A DNA stretch of 64,000 nt from Novosphingobium album (ex Hu et al. 2023) (GTDB lineage Bacteria > Pseudomonadota > Alphaproteobacteria > Sphingomonadales > Sphingomonadaceae). Shown here piece by piece: positions 43,028 to 52,070 of this stretch. Position numbers and translations under genes: made by a program. Each line of letters starts with the position of its first letter. The first letter of the stretch is position 1. Where the stretch lies: the NCBI RefSeq assembly GCF_022832385.1, contig NZ_JALHLE010000018.1, positions 62,001-126,000 of the forward strand, read 5' to 3'. Under the pieces are notes generated by a model. The model had not been told where the DNA came from and ran no database searches. It worked only from the letters and a program-made list of their open reading frames with translations.

Positions 43028-44539
43028 TCAGCGTGCGGCAGCGAGCGCTTTTTGTCTGCGCCGCTGCACCGAACTGCCAAGACCGATGGCCTCGCGGTAT
43101 TTCGCGACAGTGCGGCGGGCCAGTTCGAAGCCTTTTTCCTTGAGCAGGTCTACCAGGGCATCGTCGGACAGGATCGCCTTGGGGTCTTCGGCGTCGATCA
43201 GTTGCTTGATCGCTGCCTTGACCGCTTCGGCCGAAGCCCCGCCCTCGCCGCCTGCCGAGGCGACGCCGGAGCTGAAGAAGTATTTCAGCTCGTAGGTGCC
43301 GCGCGGGCAGTTGAGGAACTTGTTCGAGGTGACGCGGCTCACCGTCGATTCATGCATACCGATCGCTTCGGCGACGGTACGCAGCGTCAGTGGTTTGAGG
43401 TGCGAGACACCGTGGCGGAAGAAGCCATCCTGTTGCTTCACCAGTTCGGTGGCGACCTTGAGGATGGTCTTCTGGCGCTGGTCGAGCGCCTTGATCAGCC
43501 AGTTGGCATCGGCGAGCTTTTCGGACAGCCAGGCGCGCGAGGTCTTGTCGTCGCAAGTACCCTTGAGTTCGACGTAATAGCCGCGATTGACGATCAGGCG
43601 CGGCAGTGTCGCCTGATTGAGCGCGATGTCCCAGCCGGCGTCGGCGCGCGGGGTAACGAGGATATCGGGTGTTACTGCACCGCTGGGCTCGCCGCCGAAG
43701 CGCAGACCCGGCTTGGGGTCATAACTGCGCAGCTCGGAGAGCATGTCCGCGAAGTCCTCATCGTCGACGCCGCACATGCGCTTGAGTCGCGCAAGTTCGC
43801 CGCGGCCGATCAGATCGAGGTTTTCGATCAGCTTGGCCATGCAGGGATCGTAACGGTTGGCTTCCCTGGCCTGCAGGGCGATACATTCGGACAGATTGCG
43901 CGCGCCCACGCCGGTGGGATCGAGTGACTGGACCACGGCCAGCCCCTGTTCCGCTTCGTCCTCATCGATGCCAAGATCTGCGGCAATTTCGGGGAGCGAG
44001 GCAGGAAGGTAGCCGGTCTCGTCGAGCAGGCCGGTGATATAGCGGGCGATACCAGCCAGCAGCGGATCGCTGGTCACTGCGCCGATCTGGGCTTCCAGGT
44101 GCTCGGACAACGTCTCGCCGCTTCCCGCGCGTTCGTCGATCCCCGGGCCTTCTTCACCGGACGGCCCGCGCAAATCGGCGCCCCAGCCTGCATCGTCTCC
44201 GCTGCGCTGGCCGTCGCCGGTGTCGCGGTCACGGTCGAGTGCGGTGGCGTCGATGTCGAGCGGCCGGTCGTCGGCGGCACGCCCTTCGCCGATAAGCTGG
44301 TCGACCGAGGAGCCTTCGAGCGAGGTGCGCCGGGCTTCATCGGGCATGTCGACGGATTCAGCGGCGGGCTCGGGAGCCTGTGCGCTCACGTCGAGCAGCG
44401 GATTGCCTTCCAGCGATTCGCCGATGAAGGTCTCGATCTCCAGATTGGACAGCGCCAGCAGCTTGATCGCCTGCTGGAGCTGCGGCGTCATTACCAGCGA
44501 CTGGCTTTGCCGCAGATCGAGACGTGGCCCCAGCGCCAT
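43028..44539 (-). CDS. rpoN: RNA polymerase sigma-54 factor
   Basis: 503-aa sigma-54: N-terminal Gln/Leu-rich activator region (RQSQSLVMTPQLQQAIKLLALSN), acidic region II (residues ~50-120), core-binding domain (SDPLLAGIARYITGLLDETG), the HTH with RTVAEAIGMHESTVSRVTSNKF, and the RpoN box ARRTVAKYRE near the C-terminus that reads the -24 promoter element. Located 26 bp behind lptB as in many proteobacteria, but hpf and ptsN, which usually follow, are replaced by a TonB-like gene. Confidence 0.95.
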   Translation of the reverse strand: MALGPRLDLRQSQSLVMTPQLQQAIKLLALSNLEIETFIGESLEGNPLLDVSAQAPEPAAESVDMPDEARRTSLEGSSVDQLIGEGRAADDRPLDIDATALDRDRDTGDGQRSGDDAGWGADLRGPSGEEGPGIDERAGSGETLSEHLEAQIGAVTSDPLLAGIARYITGLLDETGYLPASLPEIAADLGIDEDEAEQGLAVVQSLDPTGVGARNLSECIALQAREANRYDPCMAKLIENLDLIGRGELARLKRMCGVDDEDFADMLSELRSYDPKPGLRFGGEPSGAVTPDILVTPRADAGWDIALNQATLPRLIVNRGYYVELKGTCDDKTSRAWLSEKLADANWLIKALDQRQKTILKVATELVKQQDGFFRHGVSHLKPLTLRTVAEAIGMHESTVSRVTSNKFLNCPRGTYELKYFFSSGVASAGGEGGASAEAVKAAIKQLIDAEDPKAILSDDALVDLLKEKGFELARRTVAKYREAIGLGSSVQRRRQKALAAAR

Positions 44540-44565
44540 CGATCAATCCCCCCGCGTGGCTGGCC

Positions 44566-45360
44566 TCACAACGTGAAGCCCTCGCCGAGGTAGAGGCGCC
44601 GCACGTTCTCGTCAGCGACGAGTGCTTCAGGACTGCCCGCGAAGAGGACCTGGCCGCCGTAGATGATGCATGCACGATCGACGATATCGAGCGTTTCGCG
44701 CACGTTGTGATCGGTGATCAACACACCGATACCGCGTGTCTTGAGGTCGCGCACAAGTTCACGGATATCGGCGATCGAGAGCGGGTCGATGCCTGCGAAC
44801 GGTTCGTCAAGCAGCATGATCGAGGGCTTGGCAGCCAGCGCGCGGGCAATCTCGCAGCGGCGGCGCTCGCCGCCCGAGAGCGCCATCGCCGGACTTGTGC
44901 GAAGCCGGGTGAGGCCGAACTCGTCGAGCAGGCGTTCCAGCTCCTCTTCGCGCACATCCCTGTCCGGCTCGACGAGTTCGAGCACGGCGCCGATGTTCTG
45001 CTCGACCGTCATGCCCCGGAAGATCGAGGTTTCCTGCGGCAGATAGCCCAGCCCAAGAATCGCGCGCCGGTACATCGGCAACCGGGTGACATCGATCCCG
45101 TCCATCAGGATGCGTCCCGAATCGGGACGGACGAGGCCCATGATCGAATAGAAGCAGGTGGTCTTGCCCGCGCCGTTGGGGCCGAGCAGGCCGAGCACCT
45201 CACCCTTGGCCACCGACAGCGAGATGTCGGTGAGCACGGCGCGCTTGTCGTAACTCTTGGCGATCGAAATGACTTCGAGCCCGCCCCGCTCGGCTAGCAA
45301 TGCCGCAGCTGCGGCGGGGCCGCCGGCATGTTCGTGAGAAAGATCAGTCGTAACGGTCAT
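44566..45360 (-). CDS. lptB: LPS export ABC transporter ATPase
   Basis: 264-aa ABC ATPase of the LptB type: Walker A GPNGAGKT, LPMYRRAILGLGYLPQETSIF (typical LptB Q-loop region), signature LSGGERRRCEIARALA, Walker B SIMLLDEPFAGIDP and switch His in ITDHNVRETL. The N-terminus has ~25 extra residues with an Ala-rich part. The ATG at 45360 has only a weak ribosome site. With LptF/G and LptC elsewhere it drives lipopolysaccharide extraction from the inner membrane. Confidence 0.92.
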   Translation of the reverse strand: MTVTTDLSHEHAGGPAAAAALLAERGGLEVISIAKSYDKRAVLTDISLSVAKGEVLGLLGPNGAGKTTCFYSIMGLVRPDSGRILMDGIDVTRLPMYRRAILGLGYLPQETSIFRGMTVEQNIGAVLELVEPDRDVREEELERLLDEFGLTRLRTSPAMALSGGERRRCEIARALAAKPSIMLLDEPFAGIDPLSIADIRELVRDLKTRGIGVLITDHNVRETLDIVDRACIIYGGQVLFAGSPEALVADENVRRLYLGEGFTL

Positions 45361-45558
45361 CTCAAGAAGGTTTACGCAGCGTACATGGTGACGGCAACCC
45401 GGCATTTCCGATTGTGTGGCGGGATTGGCAAGTTTCGTGCATGAGTCGCAATTGCGACACAGTCAGGTTTTGTTCGCACTTGCAAAAAATCGAACCCGAC
45501 TTGATCTTGATGCATTTCGATGGTCTATTCAGACATATCGGACGAGGGGAGTCGCCTG

Positions 45559-45954
45559 ATGAACAACAGCACGAGTCGCGGTACATTGTCCCAAAACGCA
45601 GCGCTTGACGGCCAGGATATTCCCGTGGCCGACTGGCGCCGGAAGATGAGCGATCATATCGCTTATGCGCTGTTGGTCTACACGGCTCTGCAGATCTTCG
45701 TCACGATCGGCGCGCTCAAGGCGGGCGGCGGCTCGCTGCTGCCCTATCTCGCGCTGATTATCCTCGTCATTGCGATCATTCCGGCCTGCCGCCGTTTCGA
45801 ATCGCGCTGGAACCACCTGACGGACGAGCAGGCGCACGATCCTTCGCTAGCGCCCTATTACAAGCGGGACCGGCTGATGCTCTGGGCCCTCGCCATCGGG
45901 CTGCCTTTTGCGCTGACCGGCCTGTTCAAGGTGCTCGCGCTCACCTTTACCTGA
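45559..45954 (+). CDS. Small multi-pass membrane protein
   Basis: 131-aa protein with three hydrophobic helices: HIAYALLVYTALQIFVTIGAL (~34-54), LLPYLALIILVIAIIPA (~60-76) and LMLWALAIGLPFALTGLFKVLAL (~107-129), and a polar N-terminus. GAGGGGAG precedes the ATG at 45559. I recognise no named domain. It is divergent from lptB across a 198-bp promoter region. Confidence 0.65.
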   Translation: MNNSTSRGTLSQNAALDGQDIPVADWRRKMSDHIAYALLVYTALQIFVTIGALKAGGGSLLPYLALIILVIAIIPACRRFESRWNHLTDEQAHDPSLAPYYKRDRLMLWALAIGLPFALTGLFKVLALTFT

Positions 45955-46063
45955 CATCTTTCCGGGGCAACTCGCATTTGCCCTTCGCCCGTGTGGCGAC
46001 TAGGGCTCGCATTCGTGCGCTCGAACCCGGGCGCGGACGGATGATCAGGGGGGTGCCTTTCAC

Positions 46064-47410
46064 ATGCTCAGTCCGGAACAGGCCAGCGACCGTGCGCAGG
46101 ATCTGGTAGAACGCGCGCGCCGTGCCGGGGCAGATGCGGCCGATGTGGTTTATGGCGCCAATTCCTCGGAAGGTATCCAGATTCGCCTGGGGAAGCTCGA
46201 GGATGTCGAGCGTTCCGAGAGCGAACACATTTCGCTCCGTGTGTTCCTGGGCCAGCGATCCGCCAGCATCGGCTCGTCCGACATGTCGCCGCAGGCTCTT
46301 GATGAACTGGCTGCCCGTGCGATCGACATGGCGCGGGCCGCGCCGGAAGACCGCTATGCCGGTCTCGCGCCGGAGGAGTTGCTGAGCCATGGCCCCTGGC
46401 AGGATCTCGATGTGATCGATCCCTCCGAGCCGAGCCCGCAGGACTTGCGCGCGATGGCTGAAGAGGCCGAGGAGGCTGCCCGCGCAGTGGCAGGTATTAC
46501 CAATTCGGATGGCGCTTCCGCCAGCTCCGGCTCGGGCGTGTTCGCGCTTGCGACCAGTCACGGCTTTACGGGTGGTTACGGTTCCACCAGCCATTCGCTC
46601 AGTGTCTCGGTGGTTGGTGGCGAAGGTGCGGCCAAGCAGCGCGACAATGCCTGGCGCTCGGCGCATCATGGCGCCGACCTGCCGCCCCCCGCTGAGATCG
46701 GCTCTCTGGCCGGAGAACGTACCGTGGCCCGCCTCGGTTCGGGCAAGATGAAGAGCGGCGCGATGCCGGTCGTTTTCGACCCGCGCGTGGCGGGCAGCCT
46801 GATCGGGCACCTGATCGGTGCCATGTCCGGCAGTTCCATTGCGCGCCGGTCGAGCTTCCTGCTCGACAAGCTGGGCGAGCAGATCTTCGCGCCGGGCATT
46901 GTGATCGTGGAGGACCCGCACACGCCGCGTGGCCTGCGTTCGCGCATGTTCGACGGTGAGGGGCTGGCGACGGTGAAGCGCGATCTCATTGCCGGTGGCA
47001 AAGTCACCGGCTGGCTCCTTGACAGCGCGTCGGCCCGCCAGCTCGGGATGACGCCTACGGGCCATGCTGCGCGCAGCGGTGGCGGGGCGCCGAGCGTGTC
47101 GGTCGGCAATGTCCATCTCGCGGCCGGAGAGCTATCGCCCGCGGAGTTGATGGCGGACATCAAGGATGGCGTGTACGTCACCGAACTGATCGGTCAGGGC
47201 GTGAACGGCGTGACCGGCGACTACAGCCGCGGCGCCACGGGCTTTCGCATCGTGAATGGCGAACTGGCGGGGCCGGTTGCGGAAATAACCGTCGCGGGCA
47301 ATCTCCTTGCGATGTTCGCGCAGCTCACTCCGGCAAACGATCTGGAATGGTACCGCGCGATCAACGTGCCAACGGTGCGAGTTGATGGCATGACCGTCGC
47401 GGGCGACTGA
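46064..47410 (+). CDS. pmbA: TldD/PmbA family metallopeptidase (TldE subunit)
   Basis: 448-aa PmbA/TldE. Blocks: VERARRAGADAADVVY at the N-terminus, SEHISLRVFLGQRSASIGSSD, FALATSHGFTGGYGSTSHS, PVVFDPRVAGSLIGHLIGAMSG, and the C-terminal GVNGVTGDYSRGATGF that ends such proteins. With TldD (not in the window) it forms a protease that degrades unfolded peptides and matures microcin-type RiPPs. Residues 1-449 cover the whole family length. Confidence 0.92.
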   Translation: MLSPEQASDRAQDLVERARRAGADAADVVYGANSSEGIQIRLGKLEDVERSESEHISLRVFLGQRSASIGSSDMSPQALDELAARAIDMARAAPEDRYAGLAPEELLSHGPWQDLDVIDPSEPSPQDLRAMAEEAEEAARAVAGITNSDGASASSGSGVFALATSHGFTGGYGSTSHSLSVSVVGGEGAAKQRDNAWRSAHHGADLPPPAEIGSLAGERTVARLGSGKMKSGAMPVVFDPRVAGSLIGHLIGAMSGSSIARRSSFLLDKLGEQIFAPGIVIVEDPHTPRGLRSRMFDGEGLATVKRDLIAGGKVTGWLLDSASARQLGMTPTGHAARSGGGAPSVSVGNVHLAAGELSPAELMADIKDGVYVTELIGQGVNGVTGDYSRGATGFRIVNGELAGPVAEITVAGNLLAMFAQLTPANDLEWYRAINVPTVRVDGMTVAGD

Positions 47411-47413
47411 CGA

Positions 47414-48424
47414 TCAGGGCAGGCTGATCCGGTAGGTGCGTGCCGCCGTGCCGCGGAACAGCATGTCCTTTTCGTCCTCGGAACAGCCTGCCGCGAGGCG
47501 TTTGAAGGCGTTCCAGATCGCCCCGTACGTGCCTGCGGCCCGGTCGGGCGGGAAATTGCTTTCGAACATGGCCCGGGCCGGGGAAAAGGCGGCGATGCAG
47601 CATTCCACGCGGGTGCGCCATGTCTCGGCAAGCTCTTCCGATGTGGCGTGGCCGGCCTGTGCGCCCATGGGGCCGTTGATGTCCATGCCCATGCCGCCCA
47701 GCTTGATCATCATATTGGGCCGCCGGGCGAGGTCGGTGATCGCCCTGGCCCATTCGGCAAAGACCTCGTCCTGCCGGTCCGCGTTGCGCCCGTGCATGAC
47801 CGGGCTGCCCACATGGTCGAGCACGATGGTCAGGTCGGGCAAGGCATCGGCCAGTGCCGCCACATCGCCGATCTGGCCGTGCGTGCACCAGACATCGAGA
47901 CTGAGGTCCATGTCCGAAAGCACGCGAGCACCTGCCCGGAACGCCGGATCGCGCAGGATCCGGTCGAGTGCCGGGTCGCAAGGCTGCCCGAACAGCGTTT
48001 CCGGACTGTAGACCGTGTTCATCCGGATGCCGCGAAAGCGCTCACCGGCCGCGGCCAGATGCGCTTCGAGGATGGGGCGGGCGGCGTCGCCCTTGCACAG
48101 ATCGGCACTGCCGACAATGCGGTGGCACAGCCGGGCCGGGCCATAGAGACCGCTATCGCACATCGCGGCCATGCCGTTGGCGAATTCGGTTTCGCCGAGC
48201 GAGCGCAGGTCTTCCGGTCCATCGGTGCGGTACATCGTGTGGCATTCGACGAAGACCGAATGGGTGATGGCGTGGCCGCTCGCCGCGATGCAGGCCTGTA
48301 CCTGATCGAACAGGAACAGCTGCATCTCCAGTGCCCGCGCGCCCCAGTGGCGGATATCCCAGAAGTGCAGGTGCGGATCGATGATCGGCCGTTCGGGCTC
48401 GATCGGGGCTTCCTCTTCCATCAT
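47414..48424 (-). CDS. Amidohydrolase 2 family (metal-dependent hydrolase)
   Basis: 336-aa TIM-barrel hydrolase: IIDPHLHFWDIRHWGA (metal-binding HxH), VFVECHTMYRTDGPE, FRGIRMNTVYSP, LDVWCTHGQI, IVLDHVGSPV (metal/catalytic His and Asp) and SNFPPD near the C-terminus. The N-terminus follows GGGAGAGGACG at 48424 (the ATG at 48421 is an alternative). Third in a minus-strand run behind two crotonases. Relatives hydrolyse lactones or decarboxylate carboxylated aromatics; the exact reaction is not readable. Confidence 0.82.
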   Translation of the reverse strand: MMEEEAPIEPERPIIDPHLHFWDIRHWGARALEMQLFLFDQVQACIAASGHAITHSVFVECHTMYRTDGPEDLRSLGETEFANGMAAMCDSGLYGPARLCHRIVGSADLCKGDAARPILEAHLAAAGERFRGIRMNTVYSPETLFGQPCDPALDRILRDPAFRAGARVLSDMDLSLDVWCTHGQIGDVAALADALPDLTIVLDHVGSPVMHGRNADRQDEVFAEWARAITDLARRPNMMIKLGGMGMDINGPMGAQAGHATSEELAETWRTRVECCIAAFSPARAMFESNFPPDRAAGTYGAIWNAFKRLAAGCSEDEKDMLFRGTAARTYRISLP

Positions 48425-48468
48425 CGTCCGTCCTCTCCCTGTCTTGTGCGGGGCGTTTGACGTCACCC

Positions 48469-49242
48469 TTAGTCGTCTTTCCGGCGCGCGTATCCCTCTG
48501 ACATGAGCCGGTTGAGTTCGGGGCGGCTGGTGGTCTGAAGGTGGCGCTCGGTCTCGATGTCGATGTATTCTCCGATCGTCAGCGTTTCGGCCGAGACGCA
48601 ATTGGCCTTCATCAGCCGCAGCGCCAGCGGATCGCGCGCTGCCAGTTGCCGGGCGAGCGCCAGCGTCTCGTCATGCAAGACCTCGTCCGCAAACAGCCGG
48701 TTGACCAGACCCATCGCCAGCGCTTCCTCACCGCCGAAACGGTCGGGGAAGAACAGCAGTTCGCGTGCCTTCGCGCCACCGAGCAGGCGATCGAGATTCC
48801 ACGCCAAGCCCATGTCGCCCGAAACGCCGACATTGAGAAAGGCGGTCGAGAACCGCGCACGCGCGGTGGCGAAGCGCAAGTCGCACGATGTCGCCCAGCC
48901 CATGCCCGCACCTGCGCAGCCGCCGTCGATTGCGGCAATGGTCACCTGAGGCATCGTGTGGAGCAGGGTGGAGGCGTGATAGAACCCGGTCGTGACCGGT
49001 TCGTGTGTGCCGTCCGCGACGGGTGTCTCCTTAGAAGGTGCGATGTCGGCGCCCACACAGAAGTCGTTCCCGGCACCGCGCAGCACCAGCACGCGGGCAT
49101 CGCTCTCGGAAACCTGCCGCACGGCCTCGTAGACCTCGCGGCACATGCCCACGGTCACGCCGTTGCGCCGTTCCGGTCGGTTCAGCGTGACGAGCGCAAT
49201 ACCCGCCTGTTGCTCGACCAGGACCGTGGGCGCCCCGCTCAT
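48469..49242 (-). CDS. Enoyl-CoA hydratase/isomerase (crotonase) 2
   Basis: 257-aa crotonase-fold protein: LVTLNRPERRNGVTVGM, FCVGADIAPSKE, AIDGGCAGAGMGWATSCDLR (oxyanion-hole GAGMG) and FSTAFLNVGVSGDMGLAW, where the second catalytic Glu position of classic hydratases (E-x-x-x-G-x-x-x-D) is not obvious. The gene may therefore code for an isomerase, thioesterase or dehalogenase of the superfamily. ATG overlaps the stop of the upstream crotonase (ATGA, 49239-49242). Confidence 0.82.
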   Translation of the reverse strand: MSGAPTVLVEQQAGIALVTLNRPERRNGVTVGMCREVYEAVRQVSESDARVLVLRGAGNDFCVGADIAPSKETPVADGTHEPVTTGFYHASTLLHTMPQVTIAAIDGGCAGAGMGWATSCDLRFATARARFSTAFLNVGVSGDMGLAWNLDRLLGGAKARELLFFPDRFGGEEALAMGLVNRLFADEVLHDETLALARQLAARDPLALRLMKANCVSAETLTIGEYIDIETERHLQTTSRPELNRLMSEGYARRKDD

Positions 49243-50039
49243 TGCGGGTCTGACCAGACCGGCGCGCGCTTTTCGAACAGCGCCTTGCCGCCCTCGCGGG
49301 CGTCCGGCCCCATGAACATCGCGCGCACTTCGGGAAGCGCGAACATCTCGCGGTTCGAGGCTTCCATGCCGAGGTCGTAATAGGACTGCATCACTGCCTT
49401 GGTGGCGATGATCGAGGCGGGGGAGCAGGCGATGATCTCGTCCGCCCAGCGCCGGGCGCAGGCCAGCAGGTCCGCATCGGGCACCACTTCGGCGACCACG
49501 CCCCATTCGTGCGCTTGCGACGCAGGCACCTTGCGCGCGGTGAGCAACATGGCGTGGGCGCGCTTGGGGCCGAGTTCCTGCACGATGCGCTGGATGCCGC
49601 CACCGAGTGCTGCGAGGCCCACCTTGGGTTCGGTCAGGCCGAAGCTGGCGCTTTCGGCGGCCACGATCACGTCGCAGGCCAGCGCCGCCTCGAAGCCGCC
49701 GCCCATGGCGAAGCCATTTACCGCCGCGATTACAGGTTTGCGCCGATTGAAACGCCAGACGAGCCCTGCAAAGCCGGTTTCGGGCACCGGCATGCCCTTG
49801 AACGCGCGCGGATCTTCCTTGTTCGAAGGGGTGCGCAGATCGGCCCCGGCGGAAAAGGCCTTGTCGCCCGCGCCGGTGAGGATCGCTACCCATGATTGCG
49901 GATCGGCCTCGAACCGGTCGAATACTTCGCCCAGCTCGAAATTCGCTTCGCCGTGGAGGGCATTGCGCATTTCCGGACGGTTGATCGTCACGGTCATCAC
50001 CTGGCCGTCCGTCTCGACCGTGCAGAACCGGGTTTCCAT
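49239..50039 (-). CDS. Enoyl-CoA hydratase (crotonase) 1
   Basis: 266-aa crotonase: VTINRPEMRNALHGE, FSAGADLRTPSNKEDP, AAVNGFAMGGGFEAALACD with Glu after GGGF, and FGLTEPKVGLAALGGGIQRI with the second Glu; both acid residues of a hydratase are present. First gene of a minus-strand catabolic operon (two crotonases plus an amidohydrolase), divergent from the YjbQ gene 73 bp away. Substrate unknown. Confidence 0.87.
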   Translation of the reverse strand: METRFCTVETDGQVMTVTINRPEMRNALHGEANFELGEVFDRFEADPQSWVAILTGAGDKAFSAGADLRTPSNKEDPRAFKGMPVPETGFAGLVWRFNRRKPVIAAVNGFAMGGGFEAALACDVIVAAESASFGLTEPKVGLAALGGGIQRIVQELGPKRAHAMLLTARKVPASQAHEWGVVAEVVPDADLLACARRWADEIIACSPASIIATKAVMQSYYDLGMEASNREMFALPEVRAMFMGPDAREGGKALFEKRAPVWSDPQ

Positions 50040-50111
50040 GCGCCTCTCTCCTCTCGCCAGCGTCTGCCGCCTGTTGAAACCTCTGCGTCAAGGGATCAAG
50101 ATCGTGCGGCC

Positions 50112-50528
50112 ATGAGACAAGTGTCTACCATCCTTTCCTTCGAAACTCCGGGCCGCGGCTTTACCGATATCACGCGGGCGATGGCCCGCTGGCTGACGGA
50201 AACCGGCCTCTCGGAAGGGCTGCTCACCTTGCTGTGCCGCCATACTTCGGCCTCGCTTGTGATTCAGGAGAACGCCGCGCGCGAAGTGCGTACTGATATG
50301 GCGGACTGGCTTGACCGGCTGGCGCCCGAGGGCCTGCACTATGCCCACGACGACGAAGGGCCGGACGACATGCCCGCGCATCTCAAGGCGACGCTCACGG
50401 GCGTGAACCTGCAGATCCCGGTGATCGGCGGGCGCATGGCGCTGGGCACCTGGCAGGGAATATACCTTGCCGAGCACCGGGCGATGCCGCACCGTCGCCA
50501 GATCGCCGTGCATGTGATCGGCGAATAG
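50112..50528 (+). CDS. YjbQ/UPF0047 family protein
   Basis: 138-aa protein of the secondary thiamine-phosphate synthase enzyme (YjbQ, UPF0047) family: FTDITRAMARWL, LLTLLCRHTSASLVIQENA, YAHDDEGPDDMPAHLKATLTG and LGTWQGIYLAEHR, holding the conserved His, Asp and Glu residues. The ATG at 50112 is taken; a longer frame lacks family features. It may be housekeeping; the neighbours (crotonases on -, CMD protein on +) are not thiamine genes. Confidence 0.9.
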   Translation: MRQVSTILSFETPGRGFTDITRAMARWLTETGLSEGLLTLLCRHTSASLVIQENAAREVRTDMADWLDRLAPEGLHYAHDDEGPDDMPAHLKATLTGVNLQIPVIGGRMALGTWQGIYLAEHRAMPHRRQIAVHVIGE

Positions 50529-50592
50529 AACCGGGCCGCATCTGTAACCGCAGAAGAGCCTGGACCGAACATCAGGGAGAGAAGGAGCGGGC

Positions 50593-51225
50593 ATGGACGT
50601 AGACACGGCGGAATTTGATCCGGGCTTCGATATTGCAGCGCGCGAGGCGCACGTTGTCGGTGCGGGCCCTCGCATCGAACCGGTGACACAGGACAATATT
50701 GACGATGCGTCCCGCGAACTGGTCCACGCGGTCCGCGCCGGCGCAGGTGCGCCACGCATGGACGATGTGCCCGAATACATGCGCACCATGCTCAAGCATC
50801 CGGACATTTTCCGCTGCCAGATGGAAATGGGCACGGCGCTCTTCAACGGACGGATTCCGCCGCGCGAGCGCGAGCTGGCTATTCTGCGGATCGGCTGGCT
50901 GTGCCGCGCGCCCTATGAATGGGGCCAGCATGTCGAGATCGCCTACCGCGTAGGTCTCGACCGTCAGGCGGTTGAACGCACGCGCACTGGTTCCACCGCG
51001 CCGGGCTGGACCGCACACGAAGCTGCGATCCTGCACGGGGTGGAGGAGCTACTCGAGGACATGGCCCTGTCCGATGAGACCTGGGATACCCTCGCCGAAA
51101 GCTGGGATGAGGCGCAGCTGATCGAATTTCCGATGATGGTGGGCCAGTACGTCGCCACCGCCTTTGTGCAGAACACGCTGCGCGTCCGGCTGGTGGACGA
51201 CAATCCGGGACTGACACGGCTGTGA
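50593..51225 (+). CDS. Carboxymuconolactone decarboxylase-like protein
   Basis: 210-aa AhpD/CMD-fold protein: HPDIFRCQMEMGTALFNGRI, PPRERELAILRIGWLCRAPYEWGQHVEIA. The C of WLCRAPYEW and the downstream H give the Cys-x(n)-His arrangement, but the second Cys of AhpD-like CxxC is missing, as in decarboxylase-type members. The stop overlaps the cytochrome b561 start by GTGA. Residue pattern supports fold only; the reaction is not known. Confidence 0.82.
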   Translation: MDVDTAEFDPGFDIAAREAHVVGAGPRIEPVTQDNIDDASRELVHAVRAGAGAPRMDDVPEYMRTMLKHPDIFRCQMEMGTALFNGRIPPRERELAILRIGWLCRAPYEWGQHVEIAYRVGLDRQAVERTRTGSTAPGWTAHEAAILHGVEELLEDMALSDETWDTLAESWDEAQLIEFPMMVGQYVATAFVQNTLRVRLVDDNPGLTRL

Positions 51226-52070
51226 GCGAACAGGCCACCGGCGCGGCGCCGAAAGGCGGGGATGTGGTGAAACGCCACCGCTTCTCCACGCGCCTGTGGC
51301 ACTGGATCAATGCCGTGACCCTGCTCGTCATGCTGATGAGCGGGCTGATGATCTTCAATGCGCACCCTCGCCTCTACTGGGGCGAGTACGGGGCGAACTA
51401 CGATGCGCCCTGGCTGAAGATCAGTTCGGCCCGCGCCGGAGGCGAGGAGTACGGCTATCTCCAGATTGGCCGCGCACGGGTGACGACCACTGGCTTGCTT
51501 GGACTGTGGAAGGATCAGGACGGCCGCGTGCAGCGCCGGGCCTTTCCCTACTGGGTGACGATCCCTTCGCGCTACAGCCTTGCCGGTGCGCGCATCTGGC
51601 ACCTCGCGTTCGCATGGGTGCTGGCGGTGGGGTTGTTGTTCTATCTGCTGTGGTCGCTGGTCAACCGGCACCTCCAGCGCGACATTCACATCACCCGCGC
51701 AGAGTGGCGGCCCTCTCACATCTGGCATGATGTGAAGGACCATGCCCGCCTGCGCTTTCCTACGGACGTTGCGGCGCTGCGCTACAACGTGCTGCAGAAG
51801 CTGGCCTATGCTGGTGTGCTGTTCGGCCTGCTGCCGCTGATGATCCTGACCGGCCTCGCGTTGTCGCCCGGCACCGATGCCTGGTTTCCGCTGGCGACGG
51901 AGATCTTCGGCGGGCGCCAGTCGGCGCGGTCGGTGCATTTCCTGTGCGCCTTCGCACTGGTGGCGTTCTTTCTCGTTCACATGGCCATGGTCGTGCTCGC
52001 CGGGCCCTTCAACGAAGTGCGCTCGATGATTACCGGGCGCTACCGCCTGCCGAAGGACAAGACTGCATGA
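51222..52070 (+). CDS. Cytochrome b561-domain protein
   Basis: 282-aa di-heme b-type cytochrome of the hydrogenase cytochrome b/b561 group: RHRFSTRLWHWINAVTLLVML (heme His in helix 1), a ~70-residue periplasmic loop, IWHLAFAWVLAVGLLFYLLW (helix 2), LAYAGVLFGLLPLMILTGLAL (helix 3) and VHFLCAFALVAFFLVHMAMVV (helix 4). GTG start within the CMD stop. Coupled (ATGA) to a molybdopterin enzyme behind it, so a membrane electron carrier for that enzyme, as MsrQ is for MsrP. Confidence 0.87.
   Translation: MSEQATGAAPKGGDVVKRHRFSTRLWHWINAVTLLVMLMSGLMIFNAHPRLYWGEYGANYDAPWLKISSARAGGEEYGYLQIGRARVTTTGLLGLWKDQDGRVQRRAFPYWVTIPSRYSLAGARIWHLAFAWVLAVGLLFYLLWSLVNRHLQRDIHITRAEWRPSHIWHDVKDHARLRFPTDVAALRYNVLQKLAYAGVLFGLLPLMILTGLALSPGTDAWFPLATEIFGGRQSARSVHFLCAFALVAFFLVHMAMVVLAGPFNEVRSMITGRYRLPKDKTA

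Noticed and set aside
48469-50091. 540-codon frame suggesting a fused crotonase with a long N-terminus
   Set aside because: The upstream half is the wrong frame of the first crotonase; the ATGA overlap at 49239-49242 defines two genes.
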